From positions 35,851,554 through 35,915,553 of the forward strand of contig OX485803.1 in the NCBI GenBank assembly GCA_950295325.1: DNA of 64,000 nucleotides, written 5' to 3'. This document shows, piece after piece, positions 36,261 through 46,900 of the stretch. The number at the start of each line of letters is the position of its first letter. Position 1 is the first letter of the stretch. The position numbers and the translations under genes were made by a program. A model generated the notes under the pieces. The model was not told the origin of the DNA. It worked only from the letters and a program-made list of their open reading frames with translations, and did no database searches. The stretch comes from Polytrichum commune. Lineage: Eukaryota > Streptophyta > Polytrichopsida > Polytrichales > Polytrichaceae.

Positions 36261-37677
36261 TCTGTTCACGGCTCGTAATGCAAAAGCTATTCGACTCTAG
36301 AAATAGCATGCTCAACTCCCCCAAATTCATCGTTCAGATTTGTGGATGTGTTCATGTGATTCTTGTTTTGGTCATAACGCCCTAGTTATCTTATCGACTA
36401 TGAAATATGCTCTACTATTAATGACACAATAAAGGGCCATCCACTTACCTTATTTGGATGCTTTCGTCTGCATCCAATGTCCATTTGAGCCTGAGCCACC
36501 TGGAGATTGAAGCTTAGGTCTTTTGCCAGTTGTTTTGTTGAATCCAAGTGGCTATGGAGTGTCCACTGTCTCAATTCCTGTCAACTGAATCCTCAGTTTA
36601 GTTTCTTCCAGCTTTCGAATCCTCAGAAACCATCACACGGGGATCAGCAGGGGAAATTCTCTCAGAATGTCTCCTCGATTGAATTTTGGGTTCAGTTTCT
36701 GACCGTCTTGCTCACTCTTTTACTCTGCTGGACTTTTAAGCTCCTCTCTTTCTCTCGCGTGATCTGGACATGGATGTTCTCCAACTCTTGCTTTGTTTCC
36801 TGTTAAGACAATCTTGAAAATTCTACTTGACCGGTGGATTCAGCGTGTCGACCACATCAGGCGTCCTAATGGTGTCGTCAACATAGAGAGTTTTGGACAA
36901 GAACCATGATATTCGTCTCGTCTGGATGCTTCTCGCAAATTCATCACAAGGTTAGGCAAACCCAACTCAAGCGGTCTCCTCTGGATTGTTTACATTAGCG
37001 TTTGATTTTTTGCTACAGATGCGAGAACTTCTCCTTCTCTACCTGGAAATAGTCCTCGGGGTTATGTTGGAATTAAAATGAGCTCGAGATGAATCTTCTC
37101 GCCAGTTCAGAGGTTATTTAAGTTGCTGTAGAGGACGTCTGGTTGAGAAGCATGTATGGTAGCTTTATGTGGCCTCCACATTGTGATCAGTCGCTAATGA
37201 TCCTTTTGTCCTATGACAACATGGGATTCTCCGGATGAAAAAAATCATTTTCGCCGACTTTGAGGTTTACTAAAGAACATCACTCCGACATCGCCGATTA
37301 GGAGAGACTCTCAGCAGGTTGAGTGGTCTTGAGAGCGTCTTCATTTTGTGGTCTTTTGATCCATTATACTGCAACTCTCTTGGATGTGTTGGGAATTTTG
37401 TTCTGATCGGAGGCCTCAGAGAAGACCTTGCAGACTTTCCTTTTTGCAGACAAGTTTCTTTAAGTCGAGTCATAGACAACATTTTGACGATGTCGGAGAG
37501 TCTTCATTTGTCAAGTGCGTGCACAAGTTCTTGCAGAGTCATATTTCTAGTTAGTAGCTGTTGGAGCTTCTTACTATCTCTTTCTGTTCTATAACCGTCT
37601 AGACCGGCAAAAGTGAGGAAGAGTTAACAGAGGAAAAAGCTTGCACAAAATCGAATAAAAACGATTAACGATAAACC
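36261..37677. other. less AT-rich region upstream of the ankyrin gene
   Basis: No recognisable coding sequence. Base composition is more balanced than in the transposon-filled parts, and both strands have open frames up to 99 residues with no motif. It may be distal promoter sequence or a worn gene. Confidence 0.35.
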
Positions 37678-37696
37678 GGGGGGGGGGGGGGGGGGG
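37678..37696 (+). repeat. G19 homopolymer
   Basis: Nineteen consecutive G residues preceded by ACC. It could form a G-quadruplex or reflect polymerase slippage in sequencing. Confidence 0.95.
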
Positions 37697-37699
37697 TTC

Positions 37700-37881
37700 T
37701 TACTACCTTCAGAGCGAGTGAGCAGTATTTGCGTTTCCTGATTGCCAATATGTGCGTGCAGGGATTTTTCAGAGAGGCGAGTTACTGCGGCGGACGGCCA
37801 ATGCTGTCACCAGCAACAACAAATGAGAAGAGCTGAACAAATTTTTTCCTTGTACTTTCTCTGCAACTTCCTTTCTTACAG
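37700..37881 (+). promoter_or_regulatory. putative leader exon A of the ankyrin gene
   Basis: Starts with a CAGAGCGAGTGAGC word shared with 38565 and ends with TGCAACTTCCTTTCTTACAG before GTATGTTCTCCTTGACT, a strong splice-donor context (CAG|GTATGT). The similar segment at 38655 has the same design. I infer non-coding first exons spliced to the acceptor at 40260. No transcript evidence is available. Confidence 0.4.
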
Positions 37882-38559
37882 GTATGTTCTCCTTGACTAA
37901 GGGATACATGATCTCTACAATTCGAGTGATCATGAGAATCCCTTGTTTTTCTGAACTTTCTTGTCAGAAATACACTCGGCTGGGAGCTTGGAATTGTTCC
38001 AGAACTTGTTCTGATTGTCACGCATCAGATTGAGGCTTCGTAAAGTTTCTTGTTTCTTGTAAATCGAGACAAAGACACCACTTGCTTTAGGACTGTCTCA
38101 ACCGAATTGCTCAGTATCCAAGGTCCCTTGGGAGAATTGAGGGGATCTAAGGTAGCTCAACCCAACACCAACACCGAACCTACGACCACCCAAATGAATG
38201 AGAGGGCTTCATCTTAGATCGCAAAACTAGGACCTCCAGAAATCTCTCATTCGTTGACAGTCTCTCATATATGAGAGATCTTTGGACATCCTAGATTTGT
38301 GTTAAAAAATTCCCATTAGCGTTACTACAACAAGTACTTGTTATAAGAGGCGCCATTGCACAAAGGAGAGGAAGGGGAAATGTCTTTGTCCCTAAGCCAT
38401 GCTCCATAAACCCTCCCCGGTTTTACATTTGAGTTTGCGGCTTTGATAAAGGGTGAAGAGATACGAGGAGGGGAAAAATTTAGAGTCTTGAACCTTTGGT
38501 ATCGAGAAAAGAGTAGCCACTGATTTTTTCACAAGATTCATGGTGAACAGAATGATCCG

Positions 38560-38654
38560 TCAGAGCGGGTGAGCTACAGCTACGGCACCGGCAACATCCT
38601 CGGAGGAAGCAACCTACTTCCATCCGTTTGCTTCCGCAACCTCGTTTCTTGTAG
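38560..38654 (+). promoter_or_regulatory. putative leader exon B of the ankyrin gene
   Basis: A diverged duplicate of leader A: CAGAGCGGGTGAGC at the left, then CTTCCGCAACCTCGTTTCTT and GTAG|GTATCT followed by CTCCTTGACT. The two would offer alternative first exons, or they mark a duplicated promoter. This is an inference from sequence likeness and splice-donor quality. Confidence 0.4.
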
Positions 38655-38699
38655 GTATCTCTTCTCCTTGACTTGGACACACAAGCTTATTACAACCGC

Positions 38700-40246
38700 A
38701 AATTTATTGTGAACCTAAAAAGGTTTGTTGTATAATTTCCTGGGTGGTTATCACATTTACGTACCTTTCTCTTTAAAGGAAGTTGATATTTTCTTATGAA
38801 AATTCATGAAATCTCTAGCCTGGAATAGCACTTCAACTTTTCTGTCAGTTTTATTTTCTTCGTTACTTTCCCTTTGAGATAAAGGACACGTGAACTTCCT
38901 TTGTGACCCCTCTCCCTTTGATGGGGAACGCTCCGATGCTTTTGTGCTAGAGTGGTTTGAAATAACTACTTTGACTACATGTTTGAGGCAAACAACTTGG
39001 AATGCGTGGTCGGATTACGTATGCTAAAACATTCATCTGCTCGGGATTGTCAACTATTTTGGCAATTACACTGTTCTTTCCGTTGCTTCAAGGCTTAAAT
39101 AATAGCTGGAGAGTCTTGCCATACATGATAATAAGTTGTCCTTCTACACTGATTTGGTGTGGGTGTCCAGCAAGGCTTGAAAAGTTCGAGGAGCACTCTT
39201 TGTAATGCTATGGATATGTTTGGTTGGACCAACCATGTTGCCATGTCTCCTGCGTACATAGTATACTGTGCGCCTTCGGTAATCAAATCCCAATGGCATG
39301 ACCACTAATTCTTTTCAAAGCTTTGAAGGACATTGTAGTGTGGATATTACACTAAATTTTAAATGTTCACAGTAATTCTTTGGTTTGACATGTGATTGTG
39401 ACCCACACGGATTTAGGTCCTAATATTTCTAAAAATTAAGGCATACTAAGACCACAATATTACAGTGTGAAAATGTAGATATTTTAATATTGCAATTTAT
39501 CAATCTGTGATGTATAAATCTGTCACATGATACCATAGTGTTTAAAAACCATTATCTTACACACAAAAGAACTTGTATTTAAATCGAATCGACTCTCATA
39601 TAACTAGTGTCACTCAACAATAAGTCGATATTATTTCTAGGTCAAATGAGTTACATGATGTAGCACATCTGACAATTTTCACTTGACTTTCAGTGATTAG
39701 TCTAGTGAGACTAAACTAATATGGTGGGACATTTGAGCATCTTGTTTATCTTGGTGATTGATTTCTACAAATTATCCTAGTGCAGTCGGAGTCGTCAAAC
39801 AAGAAGAATGAAGCATCTGAACAGATACTCAAGTAGATCAAAAAATCGAAATTGAATGAAAACCAAACCTACCTGAAGCTATTCTACCCTACTTTGTAAA
39901 AGTTCAAAGCTTATTTGAAGGCAATTAATACGTATGTTTGTAGCCCAAATTCTCAGTCGAGTGATAAACATTATACTTTTGCTACAGAAAATAGTTTCTT
40001 GATTTTTATTGCTTTCAGCTCCATGCTTTTGAGTAAGTAAAATCAGGGTGCCACCAGTTTAGAAAGTGAGAGCTCAATTGTTAATATTATGACAATTTTC
40101 TTAATTTCCTAATGAAGGCAGTCTATTAACTCCTTCGTGATTGTTGTTTTGTGACATGGTTCAATCGGAGCAGAGGACGTAAAACTGAACGTCAAGATCG
40201 TCGAATTTCAAGTATTAATTCTGTTGAAAGAACTATTTGAGCTGAG
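38700..40246. other. putative leader intron and flank of the ankyrin gene
   Basis: No gene recognised. A 67-residue open frame at 39002-39205 has hydrophobic stretches but no homology I can name. The rest is AT-rich and would lie in the first intron if the leader model is correct. Confidence 0.4.
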
Positions 40247-40260
40247 TCTGCTTTCTGCAG
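40247..40260 (+). promoter_or_regulatory. candidate 3' splice acceptor before the ankyrin start codon
   Basis: The sequence ctgctttctgcag is a good pyrimidine-AG acceptor and ends 22 bases before the ATG at 40283, which would leave a short untranslated piece upstream of the start. Confidence 0.5.
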
Positions 40261-40282
40261 TGGCAGTGGCGGTTCGTTTACA

Positions 40283-43200
40283 ATGGCTACCCGAAGTATC
40301 AGTGTTTCAAACATAGATTCCCCAAATCGTGATGTTCCAAGCATGGATTTCCTAGATATTGATATCATCTCAGAGAAGGAATGGAAGGAGAAGTTTGCAG
40401 ATACTACACATATATACGATTACAAACGGTTCCTGACATGGGCTAAGCAATGGCGGAGTCCCGGAAGGTTGCGAAGGTTTCTTTCGAAAGGGAATATGTC
40501 GGAGTGGACTCTACACAAAGCTGCCAGACTTGGGGCACATGATGTGATAGGTTTTCTTCTGGAAATGGGCAGAGTAGATATCAACAAGGCTGATGACAAC
40601 AAGAAGACTGCACTTCACCACGCTGCTTGGGAAGGTCATTTGGACATTGTCAATGCGCTTTTGGATGTTAAAGACATAAATGTGAGTCTTGGCGATATGA
40701 GGGGAAACACTCCGCTTCATGCGGCTGCATTTAAGGGGCATGTCACAATTGTTGGCAAGCTCTTAGCAATCTCCAACTTGGATGTGAACAGCACCAATGA
40801 CCGGAAAGACACTGCACTCCATCTGGGGGCAAGGAAAGGCCATGACAGGATAGTTGACGCACTCTTAAAAGTACCGAATGTGGAGGTTCATGTGCAGAAT
40901 AACCTTGGCAATACTCCATTGCATGAATCTGCGAGGCTTGGTCACGGGGTGATTGCGAAGATGATCCTAGCAACATCAAGAGTGGATGTTAATACCAAAA
41001 ACAGCGACAAATCATCGGCTCTCCACCTTGCCACTGCTGGTAGTCATGAGGATGTGGTGGATTTGCTCCTAAAAGAACCAACTGTGGATCCTTCTTTGCA
41101 GGACCATCGTGGAGACACTCCCCTCCACATTGCTGCATGGTATGGTAATGAGATCATTTTCGACAAGCTCTTGGACGCAATGCCAACAGCTGATGTAAAC
41201 AAATGCAATAATATGAAGAACACTGCGCTGCATTATGCGGTGTATACACATAAATTGAATGTGGTTGACAAGCTGTTGAAGGTGGAAAATGTGGATCCAT
41301 GTGTGAAGGGAGGAGCGCGTGACAACACTCCACTTCACATTGCTGCAATGGTGGGTGACATTGTGATCGTTGAGAAACTTTTAGCAACAGGGAAGGTGGA
41401 TGTGAATGCAACAAACTTGTATCAGCACACCACACTCCACTTTGCTACGTACTCGGGTCGTTTCAATGTGGTCGAAGTGCTGTTGGCAATACCAAATCTA
41501 GATCCTAGTATGCGGGATAAGGATGGTGATACTCCACTTCACGAAGCTGCAAGGTATGGCCATGGAGGTCTTGTTGACAGGCTCATGGCAATGCCATCCG
41601 TGAATGTGAACGCACCGAATGAAAAACAACAGACTCCAATGCACCTTGCGGCGGAAGGGGGCCATGAACATGTAATTGACTTGCTCTTGAAGGATCCAAA
41701 TGTGGACCCTTGTTTCAAGGATCATCATGGTAACTCTCCTCTTCATGTTGCTGCGAACACGGGTCATGAAACCATTGTTGAGAAGCTTTTGACACTACCA
41801 GGAGCGGATGGTAACCAAACGAATGAGGACAACATGACACCACTTCACTTGGGTGTCAAAGGAGGTCATGACAAAGTAGTTGACATCCTGTTGAATGAAC
41901 CAACTGTGGATGCAACGATGAAGGATTATTACGGTGATTTTCCACTACACCATGCCGCCAGAAAAGGGGATGGGATCATATTTGGGAAGATTCTGAGAGC
42001 ACCAGGAGTGGACGTGAATGGGGTCAATGAGCACCAGGACACCGCTCTTCATGTTGCTGCAAGGGAAGGTCATGTCGAGGTCGTTGACATGCTCTTAGAG
42101 GAGCTGGGTTTACGCGCAAGCATGCGAAATCGCGACGGCAATTGTGCTATTCATGTGGCAGCAAGAAATGGTGAGGAAAGCATCGTGGAGAAGATTTTGA
42201 GATGCAGAGGGGTGAATGTCAATGCCAAGGGTGAAGATGGTGCGACCGCATTGCACATTGCTGCACAAGAGGGTTATCTTCAAGTTGTCAATGTGCTCCT
42301 GAAGGTTCCGAATGTGGCAGCAAGCGGTCAGGACTATGAGGGGGTGTCTCCTCTTCATTATGCTGCACAAGAAGGGCATGTTGCCGTTGTTGAGAGTATC
42401 CTCGCACATGGAGTCGATGTAAATCAGACTTCTCGATACGAAGGTATGACGCCGTTGTTCTATGCTGCGAGTTCTGGACAAGTGAAAGTTGTTGAGGTGC
42501 TTCTCAAGTCACCCAAAGTGGATCCAAATCTAAGGAACCGAGAGAACGTTCACCCTCTCCATGTTGCTGCTTGGAAGGGCCACAAAGTGGTTGTCGAGAG
42601 GTTTTTGGCCGTAGGAGGAATTGATGTAAATGCGGTGTCCAACGGTCAAACTGCACTCCACCTGGCTGCAAAGTTTGGGAACGAAAAAGTCGTGAAGATC
42701 CTCCTTGAGATACCAGGTATAAATGTTCATATCCAGAACAATGCTGGTGAAACTGCTCTATTTCCTGCTGCTAGAGGGGACTACAAAACAGTATTGCAGG
42801 ATATCTACAATGCAAGTAAGGTGAACACAAGTGGTGGCGAGCATAGCGTTCGGGGCCGATTGGATGTGAATGCTCTGAACAATGCAGGCGAGGGTATAAT
42901 CCACATAGCTGCTCGCCTTGAGTGTCTGAACGTCATCGATTTTTTATTGGAGGTCCTCCATGAGGATGCCAAAAGTGTGGATGTGAACAAGAAAACAGTA
43001 CCTCCAAAGTCCGACTCAAAGAATGCCGAGTCACAATCCACATCAAGATTTGTTGGTGAATCTGCCCTTGAGATAGCTATTAGGATGAAAAACTATGCAA
43101 TCATCGAGAGATTAACAAAATTCAACAATGAAATCAGCGTCACCGTTGAAGATGCAGAGGGGATGACTATGCTTCAACGAATATTCGACGACAGTGAAAT

Positions 43201-43900
43201 GTGGGAGATTTTCAAAATTCTACGAAGGACACCTGAAGTCAAGGACTATATTGATGCACTTTACAAAGATCGTCAGGCCACTATAGATGCAGGAACCGCG
43301 ATCTTGGTGGGAGCAGCCCTTATTGCGAGTGTCACCTTTGCTTCTTGGCTGCAACCTCCTTTGGGGTACACAACATACTATCATGAAGAAATCGTGGACA
43401 CTTTACCAGCCCCGCCCGTTTCGTACCCCCAGTACGTTGCTTTTGATCATCACCCAATTTTGCGGATGTTTTGGGTGTGCAATAGCTTGTCATTTTTCTC
43501 TGCCATCGCTACCGTCATCTCAGGAGCTCGTAGTACGCTTCCCGCGCGCAAAGTCTTCATCAAGCAAGAAGTGTTGAACCTCCGACGCAACCTTCTCATC
43601 ACATCTATCTTACTGGGATTCTCCATGCTCTTCGTTCTGTTGGCATTCGCAATGGCTGGAATCGCAGTGCTCCCACCTGTCCAAAAATTCAGGGTAAATA
43701 TTTTCTCCACCATCGGCGTCGGAGGAAGTCTGTGCGTAGTGTTCTTATTCTTGTTCGGGAGAAACATCTATGAATTGCTCTACGATATCCTGCATTCCAA
43801 GAAAAATAAGGTTAAGAGCACTTATGAGTGGCTGCCGCGGCTCAGATCTTGGAATGGTTGGACAAGCAACTGTATTCGAAGAAAATCGGGCAATGAATGA
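40283..43900 (+). CDS. ankyrin-repeat membrane protein with PGG-type C-terminus
   Basis: An intronless reading frame of 1205 codons. Residues 1-70 are a polar leader without a signal peptide. From about residue 71 to 1000 there are some 25 ankyrin repeats of 33-35 residues (TPLHxAA, GHxxIV, DVN signatures). Repeats 1-22 are regular; after residue 840 they become worn and interrupted by Ser/Lys-rich linkers. Residues 1002-1160 form the PGG-type membrane domain: helices at about 1005-1023, 1060-1083, 1104-1129 and 1140-1160. The family's Pro-Gly-Gly loop reads QPPLGY here. A basic tail of 45 residues follows. Relatives (the ACD6/ITN1-like group) are usually 450-700 residues long with fewer repeats and act in membranes in defence, salt or calcium-linked responses; a role here is inferred. 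The single exon over the whole repeat array is unusual for so large a plant protein. A polyadenylation-like AATAAA lies at 44322. Confidence 0.93.
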   Translation: MATRSISVSNIDSPNRDVPSMDFLDIDIISEKEWKEKFADTTHIYDYKRFLTWAKQWRSPGRLRRFLSKGNMSEWTLHKAARLGAHDVIGFLLEMGRVDINKADDNKKTALHHAAWEGHLDIVNALLDVKDINVSLGDMRGNTPLHAAAFKGHVTIVGKLLAISNLDVNSTNDRKDTALHLGARKGHDRIVDALLKVPNVEVHVQNNLGNTPLHESARLGHGVIAKMILATSRVDVNTKNSDKSSALHLATAGSHEDVVDLLLKEPTVDPSLQDHRGDTPLHIAAWYGNEIIFDKLLDAMPTADVNKCNNMKNTALHYAVYTHKLNVVDKLLKVENVDPCVKGGARDNTPLHIAAMVGDIVIVEKLLATGKVDVNATNLYQHTTLHFATYSGRFNVVEVLLAIPNLDPSMRDKDGDTPLHEAARYGHGGLVDRLMAMPSVNVNAPNEKQQTPMHLAAEGGHEHVIDLLLKDPNVDPCFKDHHGNSPLHVAANTGHETIVEKLLTLPGADGNQTNEDNMTPLHLGVKGGHDKVVDILLNEPTVDATMKDYYGDFPLHHAARKGDGIIFGKILRAPGVDVNGVNEHQDTALHVAAREGHVEVVDMLLEELGLRASMRNRDGNCAIHVAARNGEESIVEKILRCRGVNVNAKGEDGATALHIAAQEGYLQVVNVLLKVPNVAASGQDYEGVSPLHYAAQEGHVAVVESILAHGVDVNQTSRYEGMTPLFYAASSGQVKVVEVLLKSPKVDPNLRNRENVHPLHVAAWKGHKVVVERFLAVGGIDVNAVSNGQTALHLAAKFGNEKVVKILLEIPGINVHIQNNAGETALFPAARGDYKTVLQDIYNASKVNTSGGEHSVRGRLDVNALNNAGEGIIHIAARLECLNVIDFLLEVLHEDAKSVDVNKKTVPPKSDSKNAESQSTSRFVGESALEIAIRMKNYAIIERLTKFNNEISVTVEDAEGMTMLQRIFDDSEMWEIFKILRRTPEVKDYIDALYKDRQATIDAGTAILVGAALIASVTFASWLQPPLGYTTYYHEEIVDTLPAPPVSYPQYVAFDHHPILRMFWVCNSLSFFSAIATVISGARSTLPARKVFIKQEVLNLRRNLLITSILLGFSMLFVLLAFAMAGIAVLPPVQKFRVNIFSTIGVGGSLCVVFLFLFGRNIYELLYDILHSKKNKVKSTYEWLPRLRSWNGWTSNCIRRKSGNE

Positions 43901-43920
43901 ACTCAAAGAAAGCACCATGG

Positions 43921-43940
43921 TTTAGGGTTTAGGGTTTAGG
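43921..43940 (+). repeat. short telomere-like (TTTAGGG)n tract
   Basis: Nearly three TTTAGGG units 21 bp after the ankyrin stop codon. This is the plant-type telomere repeat. At this length it is more likely an interstitial scrap or telo-box than a former chromosome end. Confidence 0.85.
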
Positions 43941-45250
43941 ACGACTCATGGTCATACAACTAATGTCAATATGAGCTTAGCATTAGTGAGCGGTTAGTCA
44001 CAAGAGTGCTCCACCCTTTTATTATCATGGACACGTGGCCTATGTATAACGTTCAAGGTAATGAGATAGCGTTTACTTTTATGTAGAGTAAGAGTATGGT
44101 TTTCACTTAATTGACCTATATTTAACTCCTTAAGAATAGAGGTCAAACTCTTTAACTTATTTCATATGCATTAAGTCTCATCCCCACATGATAAAACCAT
44201 GTAATTGATCTTACAGCCAACGAGTGATGGATGGTACCAGACTAGCTATCACAAATCAAGAAGTGCGTTAATGTCACACAAGGGACCATCCTACAAAACT
44301 GGGAATATTGTAATCTAGCAATAAAACATATCTAAGGTTTTATCCTTAAATATTTCCCCCTTATCTAAGATTCTAAGTTATATTGTGTTGGGTATGAGCA
44401 AGTATAAGAGTGAGCTTTTTAATGTACGATATACAACATGTAGTTGAGGTTGGATAAGGTGAAGCGAGTGACTATGTAGTACCATGAGGGCATGTTTGGC
44501 CCCTTTTGTAGCTAAAAAACTTTATTTTATTTGTAACATTGTGCTTTGGCTAATTAATAAGAATAATTTTTTTAAAGTAATATTTTGTGTTAGTTCATAT
44601 TTATTTATACTTCCATAAGTTTGGTGTTTCCGAACATGTTTAAAACACTTATGAGCATGTCCAAGGGTTGCAGTAAAATCCATGGCTCAAATCAAGAGCC
44701 ACTTAAGACAAGTGGGTCTTCCAAGCTCATTTTTTTTAAAGCAGACAACTATATTTGAGTGGTGCATGGTTTGGGTGTGGATTTGAGAACGAACACCAAC
44801 AAGAAATGTACTTACAAGTGATTGCACTATGTGTCAAAATAAGCTTGAGGGGATCTATATGACCATACACTTTCCACGAGGATCTTCACTTTGACAATGA
44901 ATAATAAAATATTCACATAAGCTCAAAAATTAATGAGGAAATTGTCCACACACAGTTGCAAATTGGCAATCATTTGCACTAATTGCATCTTTTCCAAACT
45001 ACAAGAAGTGGATGCAAAGCATAAAGTGTCCATTTAAGAACCACATAGTCTTCAAAACCTTAGTAAAACCACAATGTCTTGAGACCCCTTTTGTTTTGGT
45101 GAACTACATAACTTTACTCAAGTACTAACAACAACTAAGAAAGTTCATTACGACTGGAACTACCATGAAGACAAAAGGTATCCAGGCCTTAAAGCCACAC
45201 TTTGATAAAGAAAAAGAAAAAAGAAATTCAAGCAAGTTAAATAGCTTGGA
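43941..45250. other. 3' flank of the ankyrin gene and repeat debris
   Basis: No second gene. A stretch at about 44760-44960 is related to 52430-52610 (GAGGATCTTCA, TTTGA, AATGA, ATATTCA, AGCTC, AAAAT, GAGGA in the same order), so it belongs to another dispersed repeat. Confidence 0.5.
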
Positions 45251-45436
45251 ATATATATGTGTATATGTATGTGTATGTGTATGTGTGTATATGTGTATAT
45301 ATATGTGTATATATATATTTATGTATATATATATGTTTATATATTTATATATTTATGTATATATATATATGTATATATATATATGTGTATATGCGCATAT
45401 ATATATGTGTGTGTATGTGTATATGTATGTATATTT
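45251..45436. repeat. TA/TG-rich compound microsatellite
   Basis: Alternating (TA)n, TATG and TGTG runs over about 186 bp. It creates open frames coding only for Tyr, Ile, Val, Cys and Met, which are artefacts. It is likely unstable in length. Confidence 0.95.
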
Positions 45437-46256
45437 AGGAAAAAATTAGTTCATTTAGCATTTAACCTAGAAGAAAGAATGTCAAAATAAAAACTAAGTG
45501 GGGCTAGAAAATAGTGAAGCAGGAAAAATATGTTAGCTAGTAAAAGCAACTAGCTAAGATTTAAGTTAGTAGATGTTAGCTAAGTAAATATTAGTTTATT
45601 AGTCAATAGGGGCCACACAAGACTATTGGAGGTGTTTGGCGTAAGAAGACGAAATTGGCTTGAAGACTTTTGAAGAAAAAAAAAACAAAAGAGGTTACTT
45701 GTCCACTTGTCTCCGTGCCAACTCGATGGCAAAAATTTAGAAAGATTTCTAAGGTTTCATGTCGGAACCACCTCGACGAGAGGGTGACAATCTCAAGTGG
45801 AAAAACCCCCGAACCAAAATTGGGAAAAAAATTTCGAAGAATGGACCCGGTAGCGAAGGGGTCCAACCATTTTTTTAGAGGGTTTAAAAATCCCCTCCCA
45901 CTTTGTTCATTATTTCTTCCTCTAATGTTTGGGCGAAGCCCTGCTTCACTATAGTTAGAAACAAATCCTTATCTTGCATTATCAAATGGCCTAATAGTAA
46001 GGCTTAAGAAAATCCTCTACTATATCTCACAGTTAGAATGTGTGTTTGTTAACATAAAAAAAATTCTTCTTTTCTTTTGTAGAGGTAGGTTGCATTGTAG
46101 GATTACAAGTGAAGGCATTATAGACCTCAGCTGGTAATGCCTTAAAAACTTAGTTCATGATCTAAAACAAAATACTTATCATTTTCTCTTATAAAGATTT
46201 CTTATAGCTACTTGTAGCATTTTCCATTTATAATTTGGTTCAGGTGGCAATTAGTT
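45437..46256. other. intergenic DNA, possible LTR-like scrap
   Basis: No gene is supported. At 45700-45950 a stretch with GGGTTTAAAAATCCCC and repeated GACCC/GGGTC words looks like non-coding retroelement or promoter material. I could not define ends. Confidence 0.35.
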
Positions 46257-46900
46257 ATGAATTTTCAAAGATGGAATACAAAGACTCGGTGTTTTTTTGG
46301 GTAGCGGCTGCTGGATCAAATTTGCTAGCCCACTAACAATTTAAATTTTGAAAAATTATATTTTTCCAAATAGATGTGTTGTCTAGCTTTCCAATGCTAT
46401 TTAAAAAATGTGATTGGAATAAGATATGAATTAGATATGAATTTTTTAAGGCGGGATATGTAGTTTGAGATTTCTTGGTTGATTGATGCATTACAGAGAG
46501 TATGCTGTATTCATCTTGGCTTAACTTAATAATCACATATTTTTCTCAAATAGATATTTTTAATATATTTTTGTGGTTATTTAGAACGTTTGGTTTGAAT
46601 AATTATTGAATTAGATACAAATTTCTAAAGATAGGATACATAGTTTAAGACTTCATAGTTGATTGTTGTGTTACAAGGAGTCTGTTGGATTCATCTTAGT
46701 TTAACATGCTGATATTAAATTTTTCTCAATTGGATACTGTTATCAGTTTTCCAATGGTGTAAGGAAATCCCAAATCAAAGTAGTAATGAATTTACTATGA
46801 ATGTTTGAAGTCAGAAGTTGGATAGGTGGATTGGAAAGATCGGTTAAATCAACCTAGCACTTCCAATCCTTATAACTTTTACATTTCTTATCCGATTAAA
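46257..46900. repeat. tandem repeat with exact 180-bp period, about 3.5 units
   Basis: Units start at 46257, 46437, 46617 and 46797, each with an ATGAAT/ACAAAT word and an AAGAT/AAGGC/AAGTC word. Units 2 and 3 are the most alike (TAGTTTRAGAYTTC, GTTGATTG, TGTTACA, GGATTCATCTTAG-type words). Units 1 and 2 share the ends CAAATAGAT and AATTAGAT. The spacing is exactly 180 three times although the units are heavily diverged. It lies in AT-rich, non-coding DNA. Confidence 0.75.

Noticed and set aside
40420..43767. Many antisense and off-frame open frames (60-123 residues) across the ankyrin gene
   Set aside because: They mirror the repeat structure of the sense strand and have no independent motifs.
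43921..43940. Former telomere or chromosome fusion point
   Set aside because: Fewer than three TTTAGGG units; too short to support a fusion.
45165..45490. Open frames of 77-94 residues rich in Tyr, Ile, Val, Cys
   Set aside because: They are translations of the TA/TG microsatellite.
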